From contig NC_088312.1 of NCBI RefSeq assembly GCF_910592395.1, forward strand, positions 1,736,001 through 1,800,000: a stretch of 64,000 nt of DNA, written 5' to 3'. Shown here piece by piece: positions 23,974 through 35,750 of the stretch. A program made the position numbers and the translations under genes. Each line of letters starts with the position of its first letter. Position 1 is the first letter of the stretch. Below the pieces are notes generated by a model. The model did no database searches. It worked only from the letters and a program-made list of their open reading frames with translations, and was not told the DNA's origin. This DNA comes from Lineus longissimus (Eukaryota; Nemertea; Pilidiophora; Heteronemertea; Lineidae).

Positions 23974-25158
23974 CCCATGATCTTTGTGACTCAGTTGTCG
24001 GTTCCTATCGGAGATTAAAAGGGCATTATAGGAACGCCATTGGCCAAGGTAGCGCTACTTGATAGCTCGATCATAATGATCTCGTTGGAGGCTGCTGTCA
24101 CCGACTTTCGCCAAAAAATATGAGTCATGTTATGTCAACGTGACACTGTGACAAACCTATGGATTTGTCAATACATCATTTCCTCAATTTGGGGCTGAGG
24201 GGTTTTTAATGAAAAGAATGGCGAACCACCTTTTGGCAAACGTAGGGTGTCAGACTGACATTTTTCAAGCGATTTTTCTCTTGGGTTCAGATGTGTCTTT
24301 TTTACAAGTCTCTATGCAAATGCTGGCTTTTGCCATCCTGAGATTCCTACCTTGTACACAAAACGTTTGAAATATCGAGAGGCGGAGTATATTTAAAACC
24401 ACTGGTTTTGTCGGGATGGGCTTCTGTTTGTTGGACTTTCGAATTGTCTTGTTCGTGAAGAGCACTTTAATTCTCATAGTTGAAGATTTAGTGATGTACC
24501 GATGGTGGACTGAACTCGGTGTCACTGCTGTTACGGGGTAGGTCTCTAAGTCAAACGTGGACAACGCGACGAATCCCCAGCACTTTCTGGGGTTATAAGA
24601 TAGTATTGACATGTAGTTATAACGGCACTATACGACTACTATACTAGTAACTGCAATATTAGTGTAAATACATGTAGCGCATTTTTGGTAAATTCGAATG
24701 TCATATCTACAATATTTTTATCAATGAACATAATAATTATGCACACGTTGTTGGTGTTCAATTATTTTTGTTTTAGTCAGTGAACCAATTGTGTCTCCTA
24801 TTCTATGCTTGGTTCTACTAAAGTAATGGATCTAGCCCTAAGTGTTTCGATGGGCACTATTTTGTCCATGGTCATTGATGGTTGAGCGCTTTCTTTTCAA
24901 GCGCCCCATCAAAACTACACTAAAGCATGTGAAGTCTTCCCTAATTATTCTGTTATCTGTTTCGGCCAATTAACCATATTTGGTCTCGGGACGAATTAAG
25001 GCATTTTACCATCAAATCATGCATGGTCAAAAGAAGTTTTACCTTAAGCTTACATGCAGACCCAATTTGCCCTTGACACCTTAGGGACAAGTGCTTTCCA
25101 ACAATATTCACGTATGAGCATCTACATTTTTACGAACTGTCTGTGTATCGGTCTAACA
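23974..25158. other. Spacer between receptor gene and CEPT-like gene
   Basis: Presumed receptor 3' UTR (an ATTAAA lies about 40 bp after the stop, near 24013) followed by the upstream region of the CEPT-like gene. No supported exon or repeat was seen. Two further in-frame ATGs (25054 and 25114) precede the chosen CEPT-like start. Confidence 0.5.
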
Positions 25159-28100
25159 ATGGTGATTCTCAGCCGAAAAGAACGCCAAGAGGTGCGCAAC
25201 CACCACTGTGAAGTGGAGGGAGAGTCTATTCTACAGCCAGTCCGGCAACTCTTCCTGGACACAATCAGCAAATTGGTTCCAAGCAGCTCTGGATGCAGTC
25301 TTCCTCTCATAAGTCTGTTGGTCAACATTGCAACATGTGGGATCATCTGGTACGACGCGAGTCACGCAGAGGTAAGCTGTTCATTGCTGCATCTCTGTCG
25401 ACAGTCTTGCAAGTTGAAAAGCCAAAAAGTGAGTTTGGCACATATGTTATTAGTGTGACGATATGTAGGTTCTGTATCCAAAAAGAACTCCCTGGCTATT
25501 TCCCCTATGAAGTCGTCAGCATGGCCAGGGGTTCACCACACTTTGTCATTAGTTATATTCTTTCTGTTAAAAATTATGAACGGATCCGCACGATATTCGG
25601 CACCTTTCTGCAAGGTTTCGCTGTCGTTTTTTCCAGCTTCCATCGTGGATTCTATGGGTTCCTGTCCTTGGTTTACTTGTTTCCAATGTACTGGGCGGCC
25701 TCGGTGGAAGACGGGATTCGAAAGGGGAGACACCAACAGGAGGAACCACGCCACTTGGGCAATATTTCTCACATGCTTGTGATGCCCTGTCGACAGGTAA
25801 TCTCCCACACTTAAGTAAAATGTCTAAGAGTAACCAGCCAAAAGGCTTGATAACAATCCCGGGATAATAATTGCAACTTCCACTCCATTTCAAGAGAATC
25901 AATTCGAACCCAAGTACATTTCCGCCATTGCTGACACCACTGGCGCCAAAGCTATTTCTTTTGACCTTGGTGACCTCGATTCTAAAAACACGTAGTGCAC
26001 ACTCCCTCTTTTTCCGGCTCCTGCACTCGCCCCTCCATGACCAATATTTTCTGAGATGAAATGCGAGGTTCATTAAGTAGCTCGCCTAGAAATGACTGTC
26101 CGGTTTTAATCTTTTATTTGCGCTTCCAGCCTTTCTGTCTACTGGCTTGTGCATTACAATCGGAATAGCGACCAACCCGTTGTTAGGCATTGCCCTTGGA
26201 CTTGCCGCTTCTTCAGCAGCCTACTTGTCTCACTGGAATGCTTTCACGTCTGGGGCATTGAGGTTCGAAAAGTAAGTTCATTGTTTCTTCTATGAATTAC
26301 ATGTTGATTTCTTTAAATGCCTTTGAGGTTACTAAGTAATTTCAAAAAAGAAATCAGGTGATGTCCTCTCCTACCCACCGTAGGATGCTGCACTGGGACC
26401 TCAGATATATTCTAGAAAAGCAACAATTATTCTCTAACCTCACAGCCCATCCTGACCTCCCATTTTGCAGATTTGATGACTTGGAAAGGTCAGCCGCTGT
26501 CATCCTGGCCTGTGTCTTGGCCGCCGCATCAGGAAAACGCATCTTTGAAGAGAAGGTAAGATCAAATATAGGTGCGTCATTTCTAAATTGGTGACGTCTG
26601 CTTCGGATTCTTCAATCGCGAAGTCCGTTATTAACCCATGGTCGTAGCTCTCGCTGATCATGAGACTTTGCTGAACCGTCCTTGAAAATCTAATCGAACT
26701 TCTTTTTTCTGTTTAAGGATCCGGTGTTTGACGTGGACGTGAAGTCCTACATAATTTGGATGACATTGGCAAGTGTCCTGCTTCATGTTATCAAAAAACT
26801 GTTGGTTGTGAGAGATCACAACAGGACAGTCGCTGTGAGTATAGTCTCAAACCTGACAGGCACTTACAAAGTAACATAAAAAACATGCCGACCTACCAGC
26901 GGTGTCAAGAGAAAGCGTTCACTTCCCGTGGAGGGCTCTCGCCTCCGTCACCACGTGGCATACCTGCCGTCCAGCCGTCACTCCCCTCCCTTGCGCAAGC
27001 CATAAGTTTACGTTAGCGTAGGCTACATGACTTTCGGCGTAATCTATCAGTACCCTCAATCAGGCTCTCGGGCCGAGGTGAGTCCGGAATAGCTTGGCCG
27101 ACACGAAAGACAAAACTTTCAAGGATTCATTTTTTTGCCGTTTTAACCCTGGGTTTCATCTTACCGATATATAGAGATATGGCCGTATTACAATTAAATC
27201 ATTTTGGCTCGTTATGTAGCCTATCCAAAATTTTCCCCTGACAGAAAAAAAGTTTATTATGCTGGCGGGTAGCGGTTTGGGGCACCAGATTCTCTGATGC
27301 AAAATTAAATGAATCGAGTACCAAGATTCGTCCTCCAATATGCACAATTTGTTTTTTTCCCAGGGAACCTATCCACTCACTGCGCTCGTGCCCATGTTGC
27401 TGACCCTGATGTCTTCGGTCCTCATCTTCACCAGCTCGGAATCCAGTGTTCTTCAAGAAAACCTTCCACTCTACATTGCCTTCTTCGGGACAGTCTTAGC
27501 CAAGCTGATGAACAATCTACTGGTAAGCAATATCTCTCTGTTAACTAGTAACTCCCTTGCCTTTTCTAACGGAAGTAACGAATCGTGGAAGGCAGGGATG
27601 CTTGAATCAGAAACCACGTGGCCAAACAAAATAAGGAGGTTTATGGAAATTTAATTTACTTAGAAAAACGCAAGGTGGCATTGTATGAAAAGTTTGTTTT
27701 TTTCAGATCGCAAAAATTGTCAAGAGGGGTTTGCCATTCATCGATGTCATCGAGTTGGGCCCGATTGCGCTGCGTTTGAACCAAATACTGGGTTGTCCCA
27801 TCAGCGAATATGACGTGCTCTTCTATGCTTTTGTAAGTACTACCAAGGCGCAACTTGTTATTGTTCTCCATATGCCACTCAGTGTTCATAAATTCAGACT
27901 ACAACTACATTATATTCAGTACCGAAAGGCGGTAAGGGACAGACGTCAAAGAAAATTGTCAGTCTCTTCTTTCATGGAGTCTGTAACACGTTGGGCACAC
28001 GTCAATTTCATGCCGTATGCTTTCTCTTTGACCTGCAGGTCTTCAGCCTGACAGACAATGCCCTCGTAACGTATACGTTTGCATCGGACATCTGCGAAAT

Positions 28101-31100
28101 CCATGGTATACCATTTCCCTTGACACCATGGAAAGAATCGCAATTGGACGAAAAAGCTGAAGGGCCACAGAAGTTTACCGAGAGCAGCGAAGCACAGCAA
28201 TTAGTTAACAGTCAGGAAAATGCTCTTACCATGCTTACGAGAGATAAACATCATGATGCCGAGGTATTACAGAGTCCCTCTGAGTTGGATGAGCAGGATT
28301 CATCCACTAGCCCTACACAACAGGTACAACCCACACGAGGACAGGGTAGTAGATCAGAATCGTTGGAAGTACCAAAGACAGTATCAGAGAAGCAGGTGCT
28401 TTCAGACGATGCCTGCAGTACTTATACACAGCCCATCCAACTGCAAAAAGAGCCGAGTACCGTATCAGAAAAACAAGATCGAACAGACAAAGTAAGCAAC
28501 ACTAAACTAAAGGAACTTGGTATCCTTTATGAGAATGAGCTCAATTCTGAGCTTTGTAACAGCCCCCAGCCAACTGAAGAACCGACCGACTTGAGCAAAC
28601 CAAACGAATCCAAAGACAATGAGAGAGAACGAGTTTGATGGTCATCTCTAACAACAGCCAGTCTGTTGAAAAGCCTCTTTTCTAAACATCCACAGGAGAA
28701 GCAGGACGAATCTGAAGCAGAAGAAATAGCGGCAACTTCGCTACAACGAAAAACTTATGCAGAGCCACCAAATTCAGATGATGTTGGTTCTCAGGGAAAG
28801 CCCAAGGGCATGGGATGGACTGCCTTGACCACTGCAGGGCTGATGAAGAAACTTGCTCAGCGGTCTCAGCGTGATACGAAACCCATCATGTATGAAGACT
28901 CAAACTCTCCATGTAAGAATGAAGCAGCTAAGAGAGGTTTTAGTCCTCCAAGGAGGCTCCCAGACATCAACGAAGTGCCAATCGAAAACGACGAAATCAG
29001 CTCTGAAACAATGGAAGGACGGACAGATCCAGTCATTGTACCACAGGAAGAGAAAGACAGCAGTCAAAACACCAAACTGGATGTAGGAGAATTGCAAAAG
29101 GTGCAAACTGCTCACTCTGAAACATGTGAGTTATTTGATATTTCTAAGCCCAAGGAGTGTCAAAAAGAGAAGAACATTACCCCCAAGCAAAGTCATGTTC
29201 AGAGAGAAGACTCTCAACCGAACTGCAGACCCTTTGCTGCAGAAGGGGACAACAGAGATTCGTTGCAAGGGCAAGAACCAGAAAAAGAAGTGACCAATGA
29301 CACAGAAGATGAAAGGTCATCTACGTGGACATCTCTAACAACAATAGAAGCCTTGAGGACCATCATGAATCTTTTTCCATTTTTAAGTCAGTCACAAAGA
29401 GACAGCAAAGGGGGTGGAGCTGATCAGGACATAGTTGAGCCAAGCAGTAGCCAAGGGGATATTAGTCCGGTTTCCGCTAAACCGAGCATTGAACGAGAAG
29501 AAGTGAGTCTGGAGTCTACTAAGCCAAGCATCGGACAGGAGGAAGTTCGTCAGGAGTCCACTGACCCAAGCATCAAACAAGAGGAAGTGAGTTCAGAGTT
29601 CACTGAAATAAGCAGTAACCCAGAGAAGGAAAATCTGGAGTCCTTTGAGCCAAGCATCAGGCAGGAGGAAGTTAGTCAGGAATCCACTGAGCCAAGCGTC
29701 AAACAAGAGGAAGTGAGTTCAGAGTTCACTGAACTCAGCAATAACCCAGAGGAGGAAAATCTGGAGTCCTTTGAGCCAAGCATCAGGCAGGAGGAAGTTA
29801 GTCAGGAATCCACTGAGCCAAGCATCAAACAAGAGGAAGTGAGTTCAGAGTTCACTGAACTCAGCAATAACCCAGAGGAGGAAAATCTGGAGTCATTTGA
29901 GCCAAGCATCAGGCAGAAGGAAGTTAGTCAGGAATCCACTGAGCCAAGCATCAAACAGGAGGAAGTGAGTTCAGAGTTCACTGAACTCAGCAATAACCCA
30001 GAGGAAGAGAATCTAGAGTCCTTTGAGCCAAGCATCAGCCAGGAGGAAGTTAGTCAGGAGTCCACTGAGCCAAGCATCAAACAAGAGGAAGTGAGTTCAG
30101 AGTTCACTGAACTCAGCAATAACCCAGAGGAAGGGAATCTAGAGTCCTTTGAGCCAAGCATCAGGCAGGAGGAAGTTAGTCAGGAATCCACTGAGCCAAG
30201 CATCAAACAAGAGGAAGTAAGTTCAGATCTCTCAGAACTCAGCAATAACCCAGAGGAAGAGAATCTAGAGTCCTTTGAGCCACTAAGCATCAGGCAGGAG
30301 GAAGTTAGTCAGGAATCCACTGAGCCAAGCATCAAACAAGAGGAAGTAAGTTCAGATCTCTCAGAACTCAGCAATAACCCAGAGGAAGAGAATCTAGAGT
30401 CCTTTGAGCCAAGCATCAGGCAGGAGGAAGTTAGTCCAGAGTCAACTGAGCCAAGCATCAAACGAGAGGAAGTAAGTTCAGAGTTCACTGAACTCAGCAA
30501 TAACCCAGAGGAAGAGAATCTAGAGTCCTTTGAGCCAAGCATCAGGCAGGAGGAAGTTAGTCAGGAATCCACTGAGCCAAGCATCAAACAAGAGGAAGTA
30601 AGTTCAGAGTTCACTGAACTCAGCAATAACCCAGAGGAAGAGAATCTAGAGTCCTTTGAGCCACTAAGCATCAGGCAGGAGGAAGTTAGTCAGGAGTCCA
30701 CTGAGCCAAGCATCAAACAAGAGGAAGTGAGTTCAGAGTTCACTGAACTCAGCAATAACCCAGAGGAAGGGAATCTAGAGTCCTTTGAGCCAAGCATCAG
30801 GCAGGAGGAAGTTAGTCAGGAGTCCACTGAGCCAAGCATCAAACAAGAGGAAGTGAGTTCAGAGTTCACTGAACTCAGCAATAACCCAGAGGAAGGGAAT
30901 CTAGAGTCCTTTGAGCCAAGCATCAGCCAGGAGGAAGTTAGTCAGGAGTCCACTGAGCCAAGCATCAAACAAGAGGAAACGAGTTCTGAGTCATGTGAGC
31001 CAAGCATCAGACAAGAGGATGTTAGTCTGGAATCCATTGAGCCAAGCATCAAACAAGAGGAAGTAAGTTCAGATCTCTCAGAACTCAGCAATAACCCAGA

Positions 31101-34047
31101 GGAAGGGAATCTAGAGTCCTCTGAGCCAAGCATCAGCCAGGAGGAAGTTAGTCAGGAGTCCACTGAGCCAAGCATCAAACAAGAGGAAGTAAGTTCAGAG
31201 TTCACTGAACTCAGCAATAACCCAGAGGAAGAGAATCTAGAGTCCTTTGAGCCACTAAGCATCAGGCAGGAGGAAGTTAGTCAGGAATCCACTGAGCCAA
31301 GCATCAAACAAGAGGAAGTAAGTTCAGAGTTCACTGAACTCAGCAATAACCCAGAGGAAGAGAATCTAGAGTCCTTTGAGCCACTAAGCATCAGGCAGGA
31401 GGAAGTTAGTCAGGAATCCACTGAGCCAAGCATCAAACAAGAGGAAGTAAGTTCAGAGTTCACTGAACTCAGCAATAACCCAGAGGAAGAGAATCTAGAG
31501 TCCTTTGAGCCAAGCATCAGGCAGGAGGAAGTTAGTCAGGAATCCACTGAGCCAAGCATCAAACAGGAGGAAGTGAGTTCAGAGTTCACTGAACTCAGCA
31601 ATAACCCAGAGGAAGAGAATCTAGAGTCCTTTGAGCCAAGAATCAGCCAGGAGGAAGTTAGTCAGGAGTCCACTGAGCCAAGCATCAAACAAGAGGAAAC
31701 GAGTTCTGAGTCATGTGAGCCAAGCATCAGACAAGAGGATGTTAGTCTGGAATCCATTGAGCCAAGCATCAAACAAGAGGAAGTAAGTTCAGATCTCTCA
31801 GAACTCAGCAATAACCCAGAGGAAGGGAATCTAGAGTCCTCTGAGCCAAGCATCAGCCAGGAGGAAGTTAGTCAGGAGTCCACTGAGCCAAGCATCAAAC
31901 AAGAGGAAGTAAGTTCAGAGTTCACTGAACTCAGCAATAACCCAGAGGAAGAGAATCTAGAGTCCTTTGAGCCACTAAGCATCAGGCAGGAGGAAGTTAG
32001 TCAGGAATCCACTGAGCCAAGCATCAAACAAGAGGAAGTAAGTTCAGAGTTCACTGAACTCAGCAATAACCCAGAGGAAGAGAATCTAGAGTCCTTTGAG
32101 CCACTAAGCATCAGGCAGGAGGAAGTTAGTCAGGAATCCACTGAGCCAAGCATCAAACAAGAGGAAGTAAGTTCAGAGTTCACTGAACTCAGCAATAACC
32201 CAGAGGAAGAGAATCTAGAGTCCTTTGAGCCAAGCATCAGGCAGGAGGAAGTTAGTCAGGAATCCACTGAGCCAAGCATCAAACAGGAGGAAGTGAGTTC
32301 AGAGTTCACTGAACTCAGCAATAACCCAGAGGAAGAGAATCTAGAGTCCTTTGAGCCAAGAATCAGCCAGGAGGAAGTTAGTCAGGAGTCCACGGAGCCA
32401 AGCATCAAACAAGAAGAAACGAGTTCTGAGTCATGTGAGCCAAGCATCAGACAAGAGGATGTTAGTCTGGAATCCATTGAGCCAAGCATCAGACAGGAGG
32501 ATGTAAGTCCAGAGTCAGCTGAGCAAAGGATCAGACAGAAGGGCGTTGGTCAGGAGTCCACTGAGCCAAGCATCAAACAAGAGGATGTAAGTCTGGAGTC
32601 CATTGAGCCTAACATCAGCCAGGAGGATGTTAGTGCGGAATCTTTTGAGCCAGGCATCAGCCAGGAGGTTGTTAATCCGGAATCCATTGAGCCAGGAATC
32701 AAGCAAGAGGAAATGAGTCCGGAGTCTGTTGAGCCAAAGATCAGACAGGAGGACGTTGGGCAGGAGTCCACTGAGCCAAGCATCAAACAAGAGGATGTGA
32801 GTTCTGAGCCCACAAAGGATGCCGAGTCAACGAAAGATGTTCAGCCAACTATGGATGCAGAGCCAAAGTCAACAACAAATGTTGAGCCAAAGAAGGACGT
32901 TGAGGCAACAACGGATTCTGAGCCAAAGTCAGGGGTGGATTTTGTGCCAGAGAATGATGCGGAGCCCACAAAGGGTATTGACCAAAAGGAAAATGTTAAC
33001 TCCACCAAGGATGTTGATCGAAAGGATGAAGCTGGGTATACAAAGGATATTGAAATAAAGCGTAATGATGAGCCCACAGAGGATGTTAGGCTTAAAAAGG
33101 ACTCTCAACCAAAGAAAGATAAACAACAAAATGACGATAAAAGGAGTGATTCTGATTTAGAAGATGGTACACCAGGTGGCTGTTTTGATTTCCTGAAAAA
33201 GAAAGTGCCTGAGCCAAGTGGCAAACAAGAGGAACCAAAGAAAGAGGATGAACCAAAGAAAGGGTCTGAGCCAAGTGCTAAACAAGAGGAATCAAAGAAA
33301 GAGGATGAACCAAGTGGCAAAGAAGAGGAACCAAAGAAAGAGCCTGAGCCAAGTGGTAAACAGGGAGAATCCAAAAAGGATACACAGACACCAGAGGATA
33401 CACCAACGACAGAGGCTGAGCCCAGTATGGAACATAGCGAATGCATTATAAGGGAAAGCCTTCCATTCCTTATCGATCCAAAGAGGAAGACCAAGTTGAA
33501 GAAAGAGGATGTGTCAAGTAGTCAACAAGATGAGCCAGAGAAAGAAGCTGAACTAAAGAAGGGGAAGGAGGCAAAGAAAGAGACTGAGACAGGTGGTAAA
33601 GAAGAAGTGCCAGAGGAAGTCACTGAGCCAGACAAGGAGGAGCCAAAGAAAGAGGCTGAGACAGGTGGTAAAGAAGAAGTGCCAGAGGAAGTCACTGAGC
33701 CAGACAAGGAGGAGCCAAAGAAAGAGGCTGAGACAGGTGGTAAAGAAGTGCCAAAGGAAGAGCCCAGCAGTACAGAAGAACAAACAAAGGACTCTGAGTC
33801 GACCAGCAAAGCAGAGAAATTGATGAAAAATCAGGAATCAGGTACGAATGTGGAGACTATTAGCAAGACTGAAGACGGCAAGAAAGATGAAGCTGAGGAC
33901 AAACCAAAAGAGTCAAGTAACAAAGACGTAGCAGAAGCAGAGGAATCACAAGATGGCGAGAAGAAAGAAGAGCCTGAACCAGTGAAAAACTGGCAGAAAG
34001 TTGGATTGGCAATAAAAGGCTTTTCTTTATTCAAGAAGAAAACGTAG
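25159..34047 (+). CDS. CEPT1/CHPT1-like CDP-alcohol phosphotransferase homologue with giant acidic repeat tail; probable pseudoenzyme
   Basis: Exons: 25159-25371, 25637-25796, 26130-26271, 26471-26555, 26718-26834, 27364-27522, 27707-27832 and 28039 onward. The start MVILSRKERQEV matches the CEPT1 N-terminal pattern, though two ATGs upstream are in frame. Family landmarks are FSHACDALST, YLSHWNAFTSGALRFEK, the EYDVLFYAFVFSLTDN region and several membrane helices. Choline/ethanolamine phosphotransferases make PC and PE in ER/Golgi membranes using the motif D-x2-DG-x2-AR...G-x3-D-x3-D. Here it reads N-x2-GG-x2-GR, a 7-residue longer gap, then G-x3-S-x3-D, so three of four Asp are lost. An in-frame TGA (28636-28638) ends a 533-aa product. 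The same frame is then open to TAG at 34045, giving 2336 aa if read through or 2268 aa if 28492-28695 is spliced out. The tail is hydrophilic, repetitive and Lys-rich at the end (FSLFKKKT). Confidence 0.85.
28492..28695 (+). other. Candidate exonic intron (exitron) containing the in-frame TGA
   Basis: A GTAAGC donor at 28492 and an acceptor cctcttttctaaacatccacag ending at 28695 bound a 204-bp stretch. Both borders fall between codons of the main frame. A TCTAAC branch-site-like motif lies about 45 bp before the acceptor. Removing it deletes 68 codons including the TGA and joins ...KQDRTDK to EKQDESEAEE. The segment itself looks coding: it contains WSSLTTASLLKSLF, related to WTALTTAGLMKKL and WTSLTTIEALRTI further downstream. 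Retention gives the short protein, removal the long one. Confidence 0.5.
29470..32810 (+). repeat. Coding 42-bp (14-residue) minisatellite in the CEPT-like tail
   Basis: About eighty tandem 14-residue units of the form S-I-x-Q-E-E-V-S-x-E-S-x-E-P. Three unit types alternate as a 126-bp triplet: SIRQEEVSQESTEP, SIKQEEVSSEFTEL and SNNPEEENLESFEP. Some triplets have an extra codon (PLSIRQ). The frame is open throughout. About thirty units carry I-K-Q-E, which fits the SUMO-acceptor consensus. Confidence 0.95.
30921..32360 (+). repeat. 720-bp higher-order duplication inside the repeat tail
   Basis: Positions 30921-31640 and 31641-32360 are almost identical, base for base, at an offset of 720 bp (240 codons). 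The few differences are near the ends. Part of a third copy continues at about 32361-32480 with added changes. The near-identity points to recent unequal exchange or gene conversion, or to an assembly artefact. Confidence 0.9.
33586..33745 (+). repeat. 72-bp coding repeat near the C-terminus of the tail
   Basis: Two full units and a partial third start at 33586, 33658 and 33730, each encoding ETGGKEEVPEEVTEP followed by DKEEPKKEA (24 residues). It is distinct from the 42-bp array and more lysine-rich. Confidence 0.85.
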
Positions 34048-34229
34048 CGGGGAGGCAAAACACATGAGTCCCCATGGATAACTTCCATCTGTAGCAGGAG
34101 AAACCAGAGTAACTAATCCATTTTGATTACTACACCAACAGCATGATTGGTCCTCTGGCCGCAAGGTTTTGATAACTTAGCATTTACTATAAATAACAAC
34201 TAAGAATATTGACTTTTTTTGAATGAAAA

Positions 34230-34235
34230 TTTATT
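34230..34235 (-). terminator. Candidate MAP3K4 polyadenylation signal
   Basis: TTTATT on the plus strand is AATAAA on the minus strand, about 1.66 kb past the MAP3K4 stop. It is a positional inference; the nearer AT-rich stretch also contains other TTTATT-like sites. Confidence 0.35.
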
Positions 34236-35350
34236 GTAATCTTTACATGATTTCATTTGATCATCATGTTAATGAACAATGCACAATCATATTATTCCTG
34301 TAAAGGAAATAGACATTATTTACAATGACTTATTTACAGTTTGACATTGTTAATTCATCTTAACTCATTTCATACTGAGGACCTCCAAAAGATGATGCTC
34401 GTCTTTAAAGGGAAAGGGAAATTGTCAGGACGACTTTATGAATGGTCATTTAACCCATTATAATCACAACACCTTCTGACGTTCAATCCAAGACGAGTTT
34501 TAGTTCCTTCATTTCCTATTAAAATACAGATGTAACATGCGATAAAACAGTCAGGCATTTCATTACAACCATGATGGACAATTAAAACTATGGACATAAA
34601 TATTAAGTTATTTGACGATGGTACAAAGTAAATTCAACAGCCCATTTTATCATTCCTTTACACGCCAATCAAACGAGTGATTATTGTCGCCATGAAAACA
34701 GACAATTGGATACTGTACAAGTTGATACAAGCCAATAGGGTACATATACTTGATGGAACAACATGGTGACGGTCGTGTCATCAGGGCCTATCATAGATTC
34801 TATGATGGAAACTTTGGCCTGTGCAGTATTTCAGGAATACATCTAAATCCAACTTCCTTCAGAAATCTTAAAACTTTGAAGTAATGTACTCTATCACCAG
34901 ATTTTTAAACCAATCTTACAAATGTGTAATGCAAAGGACATGTATCAAGACATTCTCTTCACAAACCTGATATGCTCCAAAGTCAACAAATGTACCTAGT
35001 AACAGCATAAATTTGAGTGAAATAAATTACAAATTCATGTTACAGGAAGATAAAGTAAGACCAACTAAAATGAAAAGCAGCAAGCAACTGATTAATAAAT
35101 AAAAACAAGGCATCTGAATTGGTCTCACACATCTGCCCAAGATTGTGATCACACATAAATATACATGCATCAAAGCATCAAGCTTGGATTCCTTTTGGCC
35201 TATTACAAGTACATGTATCTGTATAAGTAAAACATTAAAAAACCTTTGGCCATATTCTGCCTTCTAAAAATAGTCATTTCAAAATAGTCACTGGGTCAAC
35301 ATATCAATCAAACAGGGTGAAGTGGTTAAAGGTGGCATATCTCGAGATAA

Positions 35351-35750
35351 TAGTCGTACTTCCACCTATCAAATCCCTGTGTCTTTTGCGCTTACACCTA
35401 TGAATTGCTGTGTCTATTAGCCCCATCGAGCTCGATGGGGCTAATCGGGGGCTAATTTAGACCCGTGTTCAACACGGGTTTCTTGATAGGTGGAATCTGA
35501 ATAGACACGGCAATTGCAAGTTCTAAGATCCGGCGACAGATGGCGCGGTGTAGTTGCCTCTGTATTACGCCCCCTCCAACAGGAAAGAAACACAGGAGAG
35601 CTCCCTACCTACAGCGCACCTGTCGCCGGGGCTATTAACCATTATCTAACACAACTGATAGGTGTAAGTGCGCCGCGGGTTTTTTGACACACGGCGAAGA
35701 CACGGGTCTTGAAAAAACACGGGGTTTTATGATAGGTGGAACTACGACTA
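35351..35750. mobile_element. 400-bp foldback MITE with 21-bp terminal inverted repeats
   Basis: The left end tagtcgtacttccacctatc and right end gataggtggaactacgacta are inverse with one mismatch over 21 bp. TA at both edges would fit a TA target duplication (Tc1/mariner-like, inference). Imperfect inverted repeats extend inward (cacctat/ataggtg recurs). Inside are two perfect hairpins: gccccatcgagctcgatggggc (22 bp, 35421-35442) and acccgtgttcaacacgggt. There is no coding capacity. Confidence 0.8.

Noticed and set aside
25533-26073. Minus-strand open frames of 91 and 168 codons
   Set aside because: They are antisense to the CEPT-like exon 25637-25796. The plus strand has family motifs and consistent splice phases.
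28636-28638. TGA as a selenocysteine codon
   Set aside because: The related ethanolamine phosphotransferase SELENOI is a selenoprotein, but its Sec sits near the end of the enzyme domain, not in a repeat tail. No SECIS-like structure was identified. The flanking module aligns with Gly or Thr at this position. The exitron model explains the data more simply.
29392-33809. Several minus-strand Ser/Leu-rich open frames
   Set aside because: They are mirror frames of the 42-bp and 72-bp coding repeats. They have no independent start, splice or domain signals.
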